A DNA stretch of 64,000 nt from Halobacillus campisalis (GTDB taxonomy: Bacteria; Bacillota; Bacilli; Bacillales; Halobacillaceae), in the NCBI RefSeq assembly GCF_030345335.1, contig NZ_JAPVRC010000005.1, forward strand, positions 224,561 through 288,560. The letters run 5' to 3'. A program made the translations under genes and the position numbers. Shown here piece by piece: positions 43,491 through 52,337 of this stretch (positions are counted from its first letter, which is position 1; each line of letters opens with the position of its first letter). A model generated the notes under the pieces. That model was not told the origin of the DNA, ran no database searches, and saw only the letters and a list, made by a program, of their open reading frames with translations.

Positions 43491-45440
43491 TTAGTCCTCC
43501 AAACGATCCTTCAGCCAGTTGATTAATCCGCCTTTTTCCATCATCTCAGCCTGTCTCGGTGAAAGAGCATGTTGAACTTTCAACTTTGTATTTTTCCCTT
43601 TCACTTCTACTTCAAAATCATCATTATTAAGGATTTTTTCTTTTAGACCTTTAAAAGTGAGGGTATCTCCCTGTTCAATCTTTTCATAATCTTTCTCATC
43701 TACAAAGACTAGAGGAAGGATTCCGAAGTTGACGAGGTTCTGCCAGTGTATACGAGCAAAGTCCTTCACAAGCGCTACACGTAACCCCATATATCTAGGA
43801 GCAAGTGCAGCATGCTCACGGCTTGATCCTTGTCCATAGTTCGTTCCGCCAACAATAATGTGTCCTCCGTCATCTTTCTGTTTCATTGCACGATCGTAAT
43901 AGGTGTCGTCCACTATTTCATATGTGAATTTACTGATTTCAGGCAAATTACTTCTATAAGGAAGCACACGGGCGCCTCCAGCTAGAATTTCATCCGTAGA
44001 AATGTCATCTCCAACTTTTAATAAAATCGGCAGTTCCATCTCGTCAGGTAATTCATCCATTTGAGGAATAGAAGCGATGTTAGGTCCTTTTACCAATTCC
44101 ACTTTAGCCGCTTCCTCGGCTGGTAAAGGACGGTCCAGTAAGTTGGTATCGATCGTCGGCTGTTCTAATTCCTGGACTTTCGGATAATCGAATCCAGCTT
44201 TTCTAGGGTCTGTAATCTTCCCAGTCAGTGCAGAGACGGCAGCGGTTTCCGGACTGCATAGAAAAACGCTGTCCTCTCTCGTACCTGAACGTCCGGGGAA
44301 GTTACGCGGCGTCGTTCTCAAACTGTTCTTGCCTGAAGCAGGGGCCTGTCCCATCCCTATACAGCCATTACAGCCTGCCTGATGCAGACGCGCACCAGCT
44401 TGCAAAAAGTTGGCAATATGACCTTGCTGGGACAAGTCGACCAGCATTTGTCTTGAAGTCGGGTTCAAGTCGAATGAGATGCCATCCGCTATGTGACGTC
44501 CTTCCAATATTTTAGAAGCGATAGCAAAATCACGATATCCTGGGTTGGCTGAAGATCCGATGTAGGATTGATAAATCTCCTCTCCTTCCACTTCACTTAC
44601 AGGCACCACATTGCCAGGACTTGAAGGCTTCGCTATCATAGGTTCAAGTGAAGATAAATCCAGCTTGTCATGGCGATCATAAGTTGCGTCTTCATCTGCC
44701 TTAAGTTCTGTCCATTCGTCTTCACGCCCTTGCATCGCCATATATTTTTTAGTTTCTTCATCGGAAGGAAATACAGTGGCCGTTGCACCGAGTTCAGCCC
44801 CCATATTAGCAATCACGTGGCGATCCATTGCTGATAAGCTCTTTAAACCTTCTCCATAGTATTCAAAGATATAGTTTACTCCGCCTTTTACTCCATGACG
44901 GCGCAGCATTTCAAGAATGGCATCCTTTGCACTTACCCATTCCGGAAAGTCGCCTGTCACTTCAACGCCCCACACCTTAGGCATCTTCACGTAGAAGGGT
45001 TCACCAGCTATGGCCATAGCTACATCAATCCCGCCTGCGCCCATAGCAAGCATTCCCATACAGCCGTTGGCACATGTATGACTGTCTGAACCAAGAAGTG
45101 TCTGACCTGGCTTAGCAAGCCTCTGCATGTGTACAGGGTGACTGACCCCATTCCCCGGACGACTGAAATACAAACCGAATCTCTTTGCTGCACTTTCCAG
45201 GAACAAATGGTCATCAGGGTTTTTACTATCTTCCTGGATAAGGTTATGATCGACATATTGGGCTGATGCTTCTGTTTTTGCACGATCGATCCCCATCGCT
45301 TCGAGTTCAAGCATGACCATAGTACCTGTTGCATCCTGAGTCAATGTCTGATCAATTTTTAAGCCTATTTCCGACCCAGGCTTCATTTCACCTTTTACCA
45401 AGTGATCTTTGATTAATTTCTCTGTAACATTATGTCCCAC
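43491..45440 (-). CDS. Aconitate hydratase, Aquifex-type short form
   Basis: Isomerises citrate and isocitrate in the TCA cycle through a 4Fe-4S cluster. The 649 residues have cluster cysteines in SDSHTCAN and GCNGCIGMGQ, and the swivel domain with GDDISTDEI and GQGSSREHAAL. It is about 250 residues shorter than canonical CitB/AcnA (about 900) and resembles the family first noted in Aquifex. Whether it is the sole aconitase or a second isozyme cannot be told from this window. It is monocistronic. Confidence 0.88.
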   Translation of the reverse strand: MGHNVTEKLIKDHLVKGEMKPGSEIGLKIDQTLTQDATGTMVMLELEAMGIDRAKTEASAQYVDHNLIQEDSKNPDDHLFLESAAKRFGLYFSRPGNGVSHPVHMQRLAKPGQTLLGSDSHTCANGCMGMLAMGAGGIDVAMAIAGEPFYVKMPKVWGVEVTGDFPEWVSAKDAILEMLRRHGVKGGVNYIFEYYGEGLKSLSAMDRHVIANMGAELGATATVFPSDEETKKYMAMQGREDEWTELKADEDATYDRHDKLDLSSLEPMIAKPSSPGNVVPVSEVEGEEIYQSYIGSSANPGYRDFAIASKILEGRHIADGISFDLNPTSRQMLVDLSQQGHIANFLQAGARLHQAGCNGCIGMGQAPASGKNSLRTTPRNFPGRSGTREDSVFLCSPETAAVSALTGKITDPRKAGFDYPKVQELEQPTIDTNLLDRPLPAEEAAKVELVKGPNIASIPQMDELPDEMELPILLKVGDDISTDEILAGGARVLPYRSNLPEISKFTYEIVDDTYYDRAMKQKDDGGHIIVGGTNYGQGSSREHAALAPRYMGLRVALVKDFARIHWQNLVNFGILPLVFVDEKDYEKIEQGDTLTFKGLKEKILNNDDFEVEVKGKNTKLKVQHALSPRQAEMMEKGGLINWLKDRLED

Positions 45441-45757
45441 TTCGTCTCCTCCTTCTTATGAAATAAAACTGTCTTAACTATTCACCTATACCATTTATAC
45501 CCTTTTTTAACTTAACTTACTCATAGAGTTCGATGCACATTTTGGAAAAAAACGTCTATTCCTATGTCTTGTTAATCATTTTTTTATAATTCAAACCTGA
45601 TTTACACTTTTTTAACCTGTGAAAGTTGGTCCTATTTAACCCCTTTTAAGCTATGAAAAAAGAACGACTTGGGAAACCTCTTAATATAGTTGAAAAATTT
45701 TAATCGAACGTGTATTCTGAATATAGATTTGAAAGAAAGAAATTTCTAACAAATCAT

Positions 45758-45771
45758 TAGTTGATCAACTA
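45758..45771 (+). promoter_or_regulatory. Perfect 14-bp palindrome before the pheromone receptor gene
   Basis: tagttgatcaacta reads the same on both strands and ends 12 bases before the receptor ATG, overlapping the start of its AGGTG site. It could be an autoregulatory operator for the receptor's helix-turn-helix. The rest of the 45441-45783 gap is A/T-rich leader with no other clear signal. Confidence 0.55.
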
Positions 45772-45783
45772 GGTGTGTGTAAA

Positions 45784-47067
45784 ATGGAATATGGTAAAGC
45801 GCTTCGATTTCATCGAGTGAAGCAAGGGTTGACACAAAACCAGCTCGCGGATGGTATCATCTCGGCAGCCTATCTTTCTAAGATCGAGAACGATCAAACA
45901 GTTCCAGCCATTGAGGTGCTCGAATTGCTTTACGAACGGCTAGGCATCGACTTTAATGAGTCCACCCTTAATCACCCTTCCAAAGAAAAGTTGAAGGAAT
46001 GGTATGAAGCCATCGTATTTAAAAGAAAAGATGAGGCTAAGCTGCTAAGAGATGAACTTCTTCAGCAAAAGAGTACTCTGGACAATCATCAGTTGTATAT
46101 TTTCTATGAATTATTTCGCATTCGCTATCTTTTTTTAATTAATGAGGTAGAGGAGGCTTATGAAACATGGGAAAATTTAAAGCAGCATAAGAATACTCTC
46201 GATGAAGAAATGAAGTTCTACTACCAGTTAATTACAGGCTTAGTTAAGTATTATAAAGGCGAGTACAACGATGCATTTCAAGAATTAATGGAGGCCAAAA
46301 ATTACAGTACTTCAATTGAAATTGAAGATTGGGAAGCTAGCGACTTATTTTATTTACTTGCACTTAGCACCAGTCAGTCTAATTACATTTCTCCATCCAT
46401 ATACTATGCGGAACAGGCACTTGAAATCTATCAATCTCACTATGATCTATCCAAAAGTGCTGATTGCCACATTATTTTAGGGATAAATTTCGGCAGACTT
46501 CAAAACTATGCAAAATCTTTGGAGAATTACCACCTAGCCAGAAAGATAGCATTACAAATTAACGATTCTTTAAAGTTGAAATTACTTTATAATAACCTTG
46601 GGGTTCTAGAATCGCGTCTAGATAATCATCAGTCTTCTATTTCTTATTATAAAAAAAGTCTTGAATATTCAAAAGACTTATCTAGCTCAATAAATTTGTA
46701 TGAATTCTTAAATACAATTCATGGATTAATAACTGAACATTATAAACTAGTTGATTTTAAAGGATGTAGCCATTGGATTAATGAAGGTATGAAGAAATTA
46801 TCATCGTATCCTTCAAGACAACATGAACTACACTTTGAATTTTATAAAATGTTAATAAATGACTCTCCCAATCTTCAAGAATTTCTTGAAGAAGACGTAA
46901 TACCTTACTTTAGAGAGCGAAATAAATATGTTTATATTATTCGCTATTCCTTGTTTCTTTCAGATCTTCTTGAGAAGCAAAGATTGTATAAAAAATCAAC
47001 ATCCTACTTAAGGTTAGCAATTCAATTGTTAAATAAACATTCTAATTTAGGAGGGATAGTCTTATGA
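45784..47067 (+). CDS. RNPP-type peptide pheromone receptor (XRE HTH + TPR)
   Basis: Regulator of 427 residues. The N-terminal XRE helix-turn-helix (about 3-60) reads ALRFHRVKQGLTQNQLADGI, then AAYLSKIENDQTVP. The rest is helical with TPR-like repeats (about 100-400), e.g. YYAEQALEIYQSH, KSLENYHLARKIA and SSISYYKKSLEYSKD. This is the PlcR/NprR/AimR layout: the TPR domain binds an imported signal peptide and alters DNA binding. The ATG at 45784 follows AGGTG at 8 bases, with GTG three codons earlier less likely. Its stop overlaps the start of a 38-residue secreted propeptide gene, the arrangement expected of such pairs. The family (PlcR-, NprR- or AimR-like) is not resolved. Confidence 0.85.
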   Translation: MEYGKALRFHRVKQGLTQNQLADGIISAAYLSKIENDQTVPAIEVLELLYERLGIDFNESTLNHPSKEKLKEWYEAIVFKRKDEAKLLRDELLQQKSTLDNHQLYIFYELFRIRYLFLINEVEEAYETWENLKQHKNTLDEEMKFYYQLITGLVKYYKGEYNDAFQELMEAKNYSTSIEIEDWEASDLFYLLALSTSQSNYISPSIYYAEQALEIYQSHYDLSKSADCHIILGINFGRLQNYAKSLENYHLARKIALQINDSLKLKLLYNNLGVLESRLDNHQSSISYYKKSLEYSKDLSSSINLYEFLNTIHGLITEHYKLVDFKGCSHWINEGMKKLSSYPSRQHELHFEFYKMLINDSPNLQEFLEEDVIPYFRERNKYVYIIRYSLFLSDLLEKQRLYKKSTSYLRLAIQLLNKHSNLGGIVL

Positions 47068-47180
47068 AGAAAGTATTTGCAGTATTAACTTTAGTTACTA
47101 TACTAGCTTCTTTAGCAGCACCTGTAGTTTACGATACTGCAGAAGAAAATTATCCAAGACCCTTAGTATTTGAAGTTTAA
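47064..47180 (+). CDS. Secreted signalling propeptide paired with the RNPP receptor
   Basis: A 38-residue gene. Its ATG overlaps the receptor stop (ATGA), with AGGAGG eight bases upstream inside the receptor's last codons. The N-terminus MKKVFAVLTLVTILASLAAP is a Sec signal peptide (basic pair, hydrophobic core, small residues before a probable cleavage). The tail is VVYDTAEENYPRPLVFEV, whose last 5-9 residues (for example YPRPLVFEV) are the likely mature signal by analogy with PapR and NprX. Exact processing is inference. No other role fits so short a coupled secreted product. Confidence 0.82.
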   Translation: MKKVFAVLTLVTILASLAAPVVYDTAEENYPRPLVFEV

Positions 47181-47304
47181 GTTTTAAATTGTGTGTTTTA
47201 ATTAACACCTCCCCTAATCCTATACCTATAAATTTTACCCTTGCCCTCCTATAGCAAGGGTCTTTTTTTGTATAAGCTGCCGTTAAATCTCGTTGTGAAT
47301 CTAC

Positions 47305-47620
47305 ACATGAGAGTTATTCATTGACATAGCAATAAGCTCTTTTTCTTTCAAAAAGTAGTCTCGTAGTTTCACAACCATCCTATTCGATTTGAAGTGAACG
47401 AACGCCCTGACAACAAAGCACGAGCCTTTCATAAGTGATTCGGAAACGCATTATTCTTTACAGTTCTAGTTCTTTACTACGACAAGCAGTGTCTAAGATG
47501 TTTCCGTTACCTTCAAGCTCTATCCATAGAAACGGAAACATACTAAACAATTTAGAAACAGAATATTCAAGATGAGGGATCTTATATGACTATCAAGAAC
47601 TAAAACTTAACAAAGTTTAT
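47305..47620 (+). repeat. Decayed composite repeat copy R5
   Basis: Lies between the pheromone gene and cstB-like gene. It keeps scraps of the left flank (gagttattca, 47311-47320), the middle (taagatgtttccgttacc, about 47492-47509) and the right flank (cttatatgactatcaagaac and cttaacaaag, ending about 47614). No hairpin core remains. The right flank lines up with R6 over about 60 bases with mismatches. Confidence 0.6.
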
Positions 47621-47624
47621 ACAT

Positions 47625-47661
47625 AAAAAAGCATTGCTCGAAAATGACCGAGCAATGCTTT
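47625..47661 (-). terminator. Terminator of the CstB-type gene
   Basis: Stem aaagcattgctcg / cgagcaatgcttt with T6 on the minus strand. Confidence 0.9.
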
Positions 47662-47666
47662 ACTAA

Positions 47667-49064
47667 TTATTGACTATAATCCTTCCAGGCTCCGAAACCA
47701 CCTTTTAGATTCAAAGTATCTTTGAAGCCGTTTGCTTGTAAGACGCTTGTCGCAATTGCTGAACGGACTCCTGATTGACAATGAACGATAGGTGTCTTGT
47801 TATCTGGAATTTCATTTAAACGATCCGGGAGTGTCCCAAGCATGACGTGAATCGCTTCTTCCATATGCTCCTCATCCCACTCGGATTGATTACGAACGTC
47901 GACGATGATGTAATCGTCTTCGTTCTTGAATTTTTTCTCGAGCTCTTCAGCTGTAATGCTTGTATACGTTTCAAGATTCTCCTGGTGATTGACTTCTTCA
48001 CTGAGTACGTACCCGACTAATCGATCAAGACCGATCGATTGCAAGGCTTTTTGAATGTCACGCACTTGTTCTTCATCACTAATGATAACGATATCTTGAT
48101 CATAATTGATCAGCCATCCAGCCCAATTGGCAAATCCTTTATTAAACGGGATATTTAAGGTTCCTTTCAGATGTCCTTCGGCGAATGTTTCTTTGCTTCG
48201 TGTATCAATTACAGCCGTTCCTTTAGCTGTTAATTGTTCCACGTCCTCCGCGGTTAATTGATCGATTGATTGATCTACGCTTAATAGGGCAGGCCCTTCT
48301 TTATTCAACTTCTTCATCATGCCGAAGTATGTCGGTGGTTCTGGCTGTCCCTCCAGCAATTCATCAGAAAACTGGTGCTCATTCTCAGTCGTTAAGGCCC
48401 AGTTATTAATTTTCTCATAACCTACTGTAGACGTTGGCACTGCGCCTAACGATTTTCCGCATGCGCTGCCAGCTCCATGTCCCGGCCAAAGCTGAACATA
48501 GTCAGGAAGTTCTTTGAATGCCTGAATAGATTTATACATTTGACGGGCACCCTGATCGGCTGTGCCAGCTGCTCCTGCTGCTTTTTCCAAAAGGTCCGGA
48601 CGACCGATGTCTCCAACGAAAACGAAATCTCCTGTGAAGATTCCCATTGGTACTTCAGAGCCTCCTCCTTCATCTGTCAGTAAAAAGGATAAACTCTCAG
48701 GGGTATGTCCCGGAGTATGAAGAACGTCCAGTCTTACGTTACCCACATAGAATTGGTCTCCACCTTTAAGCCACTGATGAGAGTATTCTTCAGCAAAAGC
48801 GTATTTCCAATCATCCTCCCCTTCGTCTGAAAGGTAAAGCTTGGCTCCCGTTTGATGAGCCAGTTCTCTTGCTCCAGATAAGAAATCTGCATGAATATGG
48901 GTTTCTGAAATACTCGTTATATCGAATCCCTCTTTGCGGGATGTTTCTAAATAAGGAGTGATATCACGAGCTGGATCAATGACTAATGCCTCTCCAGTCT
49001 TTTGACAACCTACCATATATGACATTTGTGCTAAATTTTCGTCAAAAAATGATTTAAAAAACAT
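47667..49064 (-). CDS. cstB: CstB-type persulfide dioxygenase-sulfurtransferase
   Basis: Multidomain sulfide detoxification enzyme of 465 residues. The MBL-fold persulfide dioxygenase (about 1-245) has ETHIHADFLSG, HTPGHTPES, GDFVFVGDIGRPD and WPGHGAGSACG. A pseudo-rhodanese (about 265-360) follows that lacks an active cysteine (VIISDEEQ), then a rhodanese (about 370-465) with catalytic C429 in VHCQSGVRS. This is the CstB layout of Staphylococcus aureus, which oxidises low-molecular-weight persulfides to thiosulfate. A CstR-type operator lies upstream. No cstR, cstA or sqr gene is in the window. Confidence 0.85.
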   Translation of the reverse strand: MFFKSFFDENLAQMSYMVGCQKTGEALVIDPARDITPYLETSRKEGFDITSISETHIHADFLSGARELAHQTGAKLYLSDEGEDDWKYAFAEEYSHQWLKGGDQFYVGNVRLDVLHTPGHTPESLSFLLTDEGGGSEVPMGIFTGDFVFVGDIGRPDLLEKAAGAAGTADQGARQMYKSIQAFKELPDYVQLWPGHGAGSACGKSLGAVPTSTVGYEKINNWALTTENEHQFSDELLEGQPEPPTYFGMMKKLNKEGPALLSVDQSIDQLTAEDVEQLTAKGTAVIDTRSKETFAEGHLKGTLNIPFNKGFANWAGWLINYDQDIVIISDEEQVRDIQKALQSIGLDRLVGYVLSEEVNHQENLETYTSITAEELEKKFKNEDDYIIVDVRNQSEWDEEHMEEAIHVMLGTLPDRLNEIPDNKTPIVHCQSGVRSAIATSVLQANGFKDTLNLKGGFGAWKDYSQ

Positions 49065-49108
49065 GAATAATCCCTCCGCTATTTCATTACTTTCTACACA
49101 TAATTATA

Positions 49109-49122
49109 TACCCCTTAGGGTA
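49109..49122 (-). promoter_or_regulatory. CstR/CsoR-type operator upstream of the CstB-type gene
   Basis: taccccttagggta has perfect taccc/gggta arms and resembles known persulfide-sensing CstR operators. It lies about 45 bp upstream of the gene start. Confidence 0.7.
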
Positions 49123-49150
49123 ATTTGTAAACGTGTGGATTTCAATCTAA

Positions 49151-49181
49151 AAAAAATCACACCCAAAAGGATGTGATTTTA
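49151..49181 (-). terminator. Terminator of the DUF6933 gene
   Basis: Stem aaaatcaca / tgtgatttt with T run on the minus strand, overlapping the gene's 3' end. Confidence 0.85.
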
Positions 49182-49682
49182 CTTATTGTAATATTCTCTC
49201 AGCGCTTCCACAGGCGGATTACCTGTTGGAGAATACAGAAGTTCGGCGTTGCTGACATAATTGATTTCTGCAGCATCAATATCTTCATAGTTCAAACCAT
49301 CAGTCGCTTCTTCCACTAATAATTTGACCTGATCCATCATTTCCAGCACTTCTGGATGATCGGCTTCGGTATACACTAAAGGGTCGGCTTCCTGCAGCAG
49401 CTGATCTATAATTTGGTCTTCTACTTTAATGAGCTGCAATAACTGTTTTAAAGAACCTTTAATTACATTATCCAAATTCTCAAACTGTTGTTTACGCAAC
49501 CCAAATAAGACAAGGTTTATTCCTGTTTCATTATTCATGATGATCAGGCATTTCCTTCTATTGATTGTGATCAGATTGGCCTGCCATTTATAAATAGCAG
49601 GCACTTCTTCATATTTCGTTACGGCTTCTGTCTTTTTATTTATTTCTTTATAAAGTTTCTCTGTTGTGCCAATGACAAACAT
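49179..49682 (-). CDS. DUF6933-like hypothetical protein
   Basis: Cytoplasmic protein of 167 residues. MFVIGTTEKLYKEI, WQANLITINRRKCLIIMNNE and INLVLFGLRKQQFENLD match the DUF6933 pattern as I recall it (a small beta domain and a helical tail). No catalytic motif is visible. The start at 49682 follows AGAGGTGG. It is monocistronic and of unknown role. 49704-49880 contains nothing I recognise. Confidence 0.6.
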   Translation of the reverse strand: MFVIGTTEKLYKEINKKTEAVTKYEEVPAIYKWQANLITINRRKCLIIMNNETGINLVLFGLRKQQFENLDNVIKGSLKQLLQLIKVEDQIIDQLLQEADPLVYTEADHPEVLEMMDQVKLLVEEATDGLNYEDIDAAEINYVSNAELLYSPTGNPPVEALREYYNK

Positions 49683-49880
49683 ACTGTTCCACCTCTTGTT
49701 CAATTCTTTCCCTTAGTGTAACAGTTTTCGCCAAATTCCCCTACTTAAAACATAACCTGACGTTGTTTTTTCTACTAAGCGATTGAACGTTATTGCGGCT
49801 CCGTTTCTCTCTGTAGAATAAAGCTCGATCAACCGATTCTTGTTCTTTTCCACTGTACTCTATCCGAGTGCCCCGAGCGT

Positions 49881-50594
49881 TTATTTTGTTCTTCGTGCAA
49901 AATCAACAAATTGAAATTTATCGGGCCGGTGTCTTGATTCAGTGAACTGGAATAGTGTAGCGTCTGCTAAATAGACAAAGCTTCGAATCACAACCATTTG
50001 CGTATGTCCTTCTACGTCTAAGTACTTCTCATCTTCCTCGGTCACTGGTTCCACTAGAATCTCTTTCTTTGCAAAGCTGATCTCCAGCCCCAGCTCGTTT
50101 TCTATATATTCATAAATGGAGTTCTCCGCAATAGATTTAGTAATACTAGGGACGATATCTTCACGTATAAAATCCTTGTCTAAAATAATCCGTTCACCAT
50201 TGATTTCTCTCGAACGAGATACTTTCCAGATCTTCACTTCTTTAGAACAGTTCAACCTTTCTCTCAGCTTGTTATTAGCTGATTCTACAAAGACTTCATG
50301 CACATGAGTCTTCGAGTCCTGGCCAAGCTGATCTGAAAGCTCTTTGAAGCTCGTTAATCCCGATACTGGAAACTCAAATTTATTGTGATCCAATACAACG
50401 GAGCCTTTCCCTCGCACCTTCTGGATATATCCATTTTGAGAGAGAAGATTTAGCGCTTTTCGAATGGTCTCTCTCGACGTGGAGAATTGATCAGAGAGTT
50501 CATGCTCAGAAGGCAGGGTATCTCCTGACATGAACTCTCCATGTTGAATCATTTGAACTAAATCATTGTATATGACGATATATTTGTTTTTCAT
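49881..50594 (-). CDS. treR: Trehalose operon repressor (GntR family)
   Basis: Repressor of 237 residues. The GntR helix-turn-helix (about 5-70) reads GDTLPSEHELSDQFSTSRET, IRKALNLLSQNGYI. A UTRA effector domain (about 90-232) follows that binds trehalose-6-phosphate in characterised TreR. Last gene of the tre operon. Its probable sites (TTGTATATACAT) are in the operon promoter. Confidence 0.92.
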   Translation of the reverse strand: MKNKYIVIYNDLVQMIQHGEFMSGDTLPSEHELSDQFSTSRETIRKALNLLSQNGYIQKVRGKGSVVLDHNKFEFPVSGLTSFKELSDQLGQDSKTHVHEVFVESANNKLRERLNCSKEVKIWKVSRSREINGERIILDKDFIREDIVPSITKSIAENSIYEYIENELGLEISFAKKEILVEPVTEEDEKYLDVEGHTQMVVIRSFVYLADATLFQFTESRHRPDKFQFVDFARRTK

Positions 50595-50618
50595 GCTTTC
50601 ATCACCGCTATTATCCTA

Positions 50619-52304
50619 TCATTTTGATGGGAAATGGTAAACGATGGACTCATAAGGACGAAGCGTTACATCACGATAATCAGATGAAGAATCGTCATAG
50701 TTACTAAGGAGAATCTCTGGATCTTCTTTAAAATCAACGTTTTCCGGCAAGCTAAATGTCGTGTTTTCACCATAGAAGTTGTTTACAACTAGTAACGCTT
50801 CTTCATCGTGCTGCCTAATATATGCGAATACCCGATCATCATTTTGATCGATCCACTGATAGCTGCCATGAGTGATGATGTCGTGAGTTTTTCTAAGTTC
50901 AATCAGCTCTTGATAATGAGTAAAAATAGAATTCTCTTGATGCATCACTTTTTCAGCATTCACCTCAGGATAATTACTTGCAACAGGAATCCACGGTGTG
51001 GCGTCTGTAAATCCTGCCTGATCGTTATTACTCCATTGCACTGGCGTACGTGAATTATCTCTTGATTTTTGTTTAAGGATCTCAAGTATTTCCTGCTCGT
51101 CCGTTCCTTTTTCTTTCATGATCTTATAAGCGTTAAGAGATTCAACATCACGATACTGATCGATGGATTCAAATTTAGGATTGGTCATCCCAAACTCTTC
51201 CCCTTGATAAATATAAGGTGTTCCTTGCATCATATGAATCGTCGTTGCAAGCATCTTCCCTGACTTATCGGGGTAACGCTCATCATCACCAAACCGGGAT
51301 AAAACACGTGGCTGATCGTGGTTACACCAGAAAAGGGCGTTCCAGCCTTGTCCTTTATGCATATTCTCCTGCCATGTAGAAAGGATTTGCTTCAATTGTT
51401 GAAAATCGAAAGGTGCTTTAGTCCACTTCTCCCCGTTCGGGTAGTCGACTTTCAAATGGTGGAAATTAAACGTCATGCTAAGCTCCTTGCGCTCTGGAGC
51501 TGTATAGCGAATGCAATGCTCGATAGTCGTAGAAGACATTTCTCCGACGGTCATCAAATCATAGGGTTCAAATACCTCACGATTCATTTCCTGCATATAC
51601 TCATGGACTTTCGGACCGTCCGTGTAAAATTTCCTGCCGTCTCCTGGTGCTACACTACCGTCATCATTCGGGAAGTCTTGATCTTTAGAGATCAGGTTGA
51701 TTACATCTAAACGGAAACCGTCTACTCCTTTTTCACCCCAGAAGCGCATCATCTCATAAAGCTTTTCTCTTACCTCTTCATTTTCCCAGTTAAGATCCGC
51801 CTGTGTGACATCAAACAAATGCAAATAGTACTGACCGGTATTCTCGTCATATTCCCATGCATTCCCACCAAATTTGGACTGCCAGTTACTTGGCGGACCT
51901 CCATCGACAGGATCCTTCCAAATATAATAATCGCGGTATGGATTATCCTTTGACTTCTTTGATTCCTGGAACCAGGCGTGCTCCGTAGACGTATGGTTGA
52001 TCACAATATCCATGATCAGCTTCATACCCCGCTTATGCGTTTCTTCCAAGAGCCTTTCAAAATCCTGCATCGTTCCATATTCATCATGGATATCATAATA
52101 GTCACTAATATCGTATCCATTATCATTTTGTGGAGACTTATACATCGGGGTCAGCCAAAGAACATCGACCCCGAGTGTATTTAAATAATCAAGCTTTTCA
52201 ATAATTCCCTGGATATCGCCTACACCATTTCCAGTTGTATCGTTGAAGCTTTTAGGGTAAATCTGGTAGACGACAGCTTTTTTCCACCAAGGTTGTTCAG
52301 TCAT
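50619..52304 (-). CDS. treA: Alpha,alpha-phosphotrehalase (GH13)
   Basis: Cytoplasmic hydrolase of 561 residues splitting trehalose-6-phosphate into glucose and glucose-6-phosphate. GH13 regions: DIVINHTS, GFRLDVINL (nucleophile Asp), VGEMSSTTI (acid/base Glu) and WCNHDQPRVLS. The start at 52304 follows GGAGGG. It lies between treP and treR. Oligo-1,6-glucosidases are close relatives, but the tre context decides. Confidence 0.93.
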   Translation of the reverse strand: MTEQPWWKKAVVYQIYPKSFNDTTGNGVGDIQGIIEKLDYLNTLGVDVLWLTPMYKSPQNDNGYDISDYYDIHDEYGTMQDFERLLEETHKRGMKLIMDIVINHTSTEHAWFQESKKSKDNPYRDYYIWKDPVDGGPPSNWQSKFGGNAWEYDENTGQYYLHLFDVTQADLNWENEEVREKLYEMMRFWGEKGVDGFRLDVINLISKDQDFPNDDGSVAPGDGRKFYTDGPKVHEYMQEMNREVFEPYDLMTVGEMSSTTIEHCIRYTAPERKELSMTFNFHHLKVDYPNGEKWTKAPFDFQQLKQILSTWQENMHKGQGWNALFWCNHDQPRVLSRFGDDERYPDKSGKMLATTIHMMQGTPYIYQGEEFGMTNPKFESIDQYRDVESLNAYKIMKEKGTDEQEILEILKQKSRDNSRTPVQWSNNDQAGFTDATPWIPVASNYPEVNAEKVMHQENSIFTHYQELIELRKTHDIITHGSYQWIDQNDDRVFAYIRQHDEEALLVVNNFYGENTTFSLPENVDFKEDPEILLSNYDDSSSDYRDVTLRPYESIVYHFPSK

Positions 52305-52337
52305 GTATGCTCCCTCCAAAGTTTCAGTTTTATTTAA

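Noticed and set aside
45784..47180. The receptor-peptide pair as a phage AimR-AimP system
   Set aside because: No integrase, repressor or other phage genes are nearby; flanking genes are housekeeping or stress enzymes.
51318..51710. Plus-strand 130-codon frame
   Set aside because: It is antisense to treA, without a ribosome binding site.
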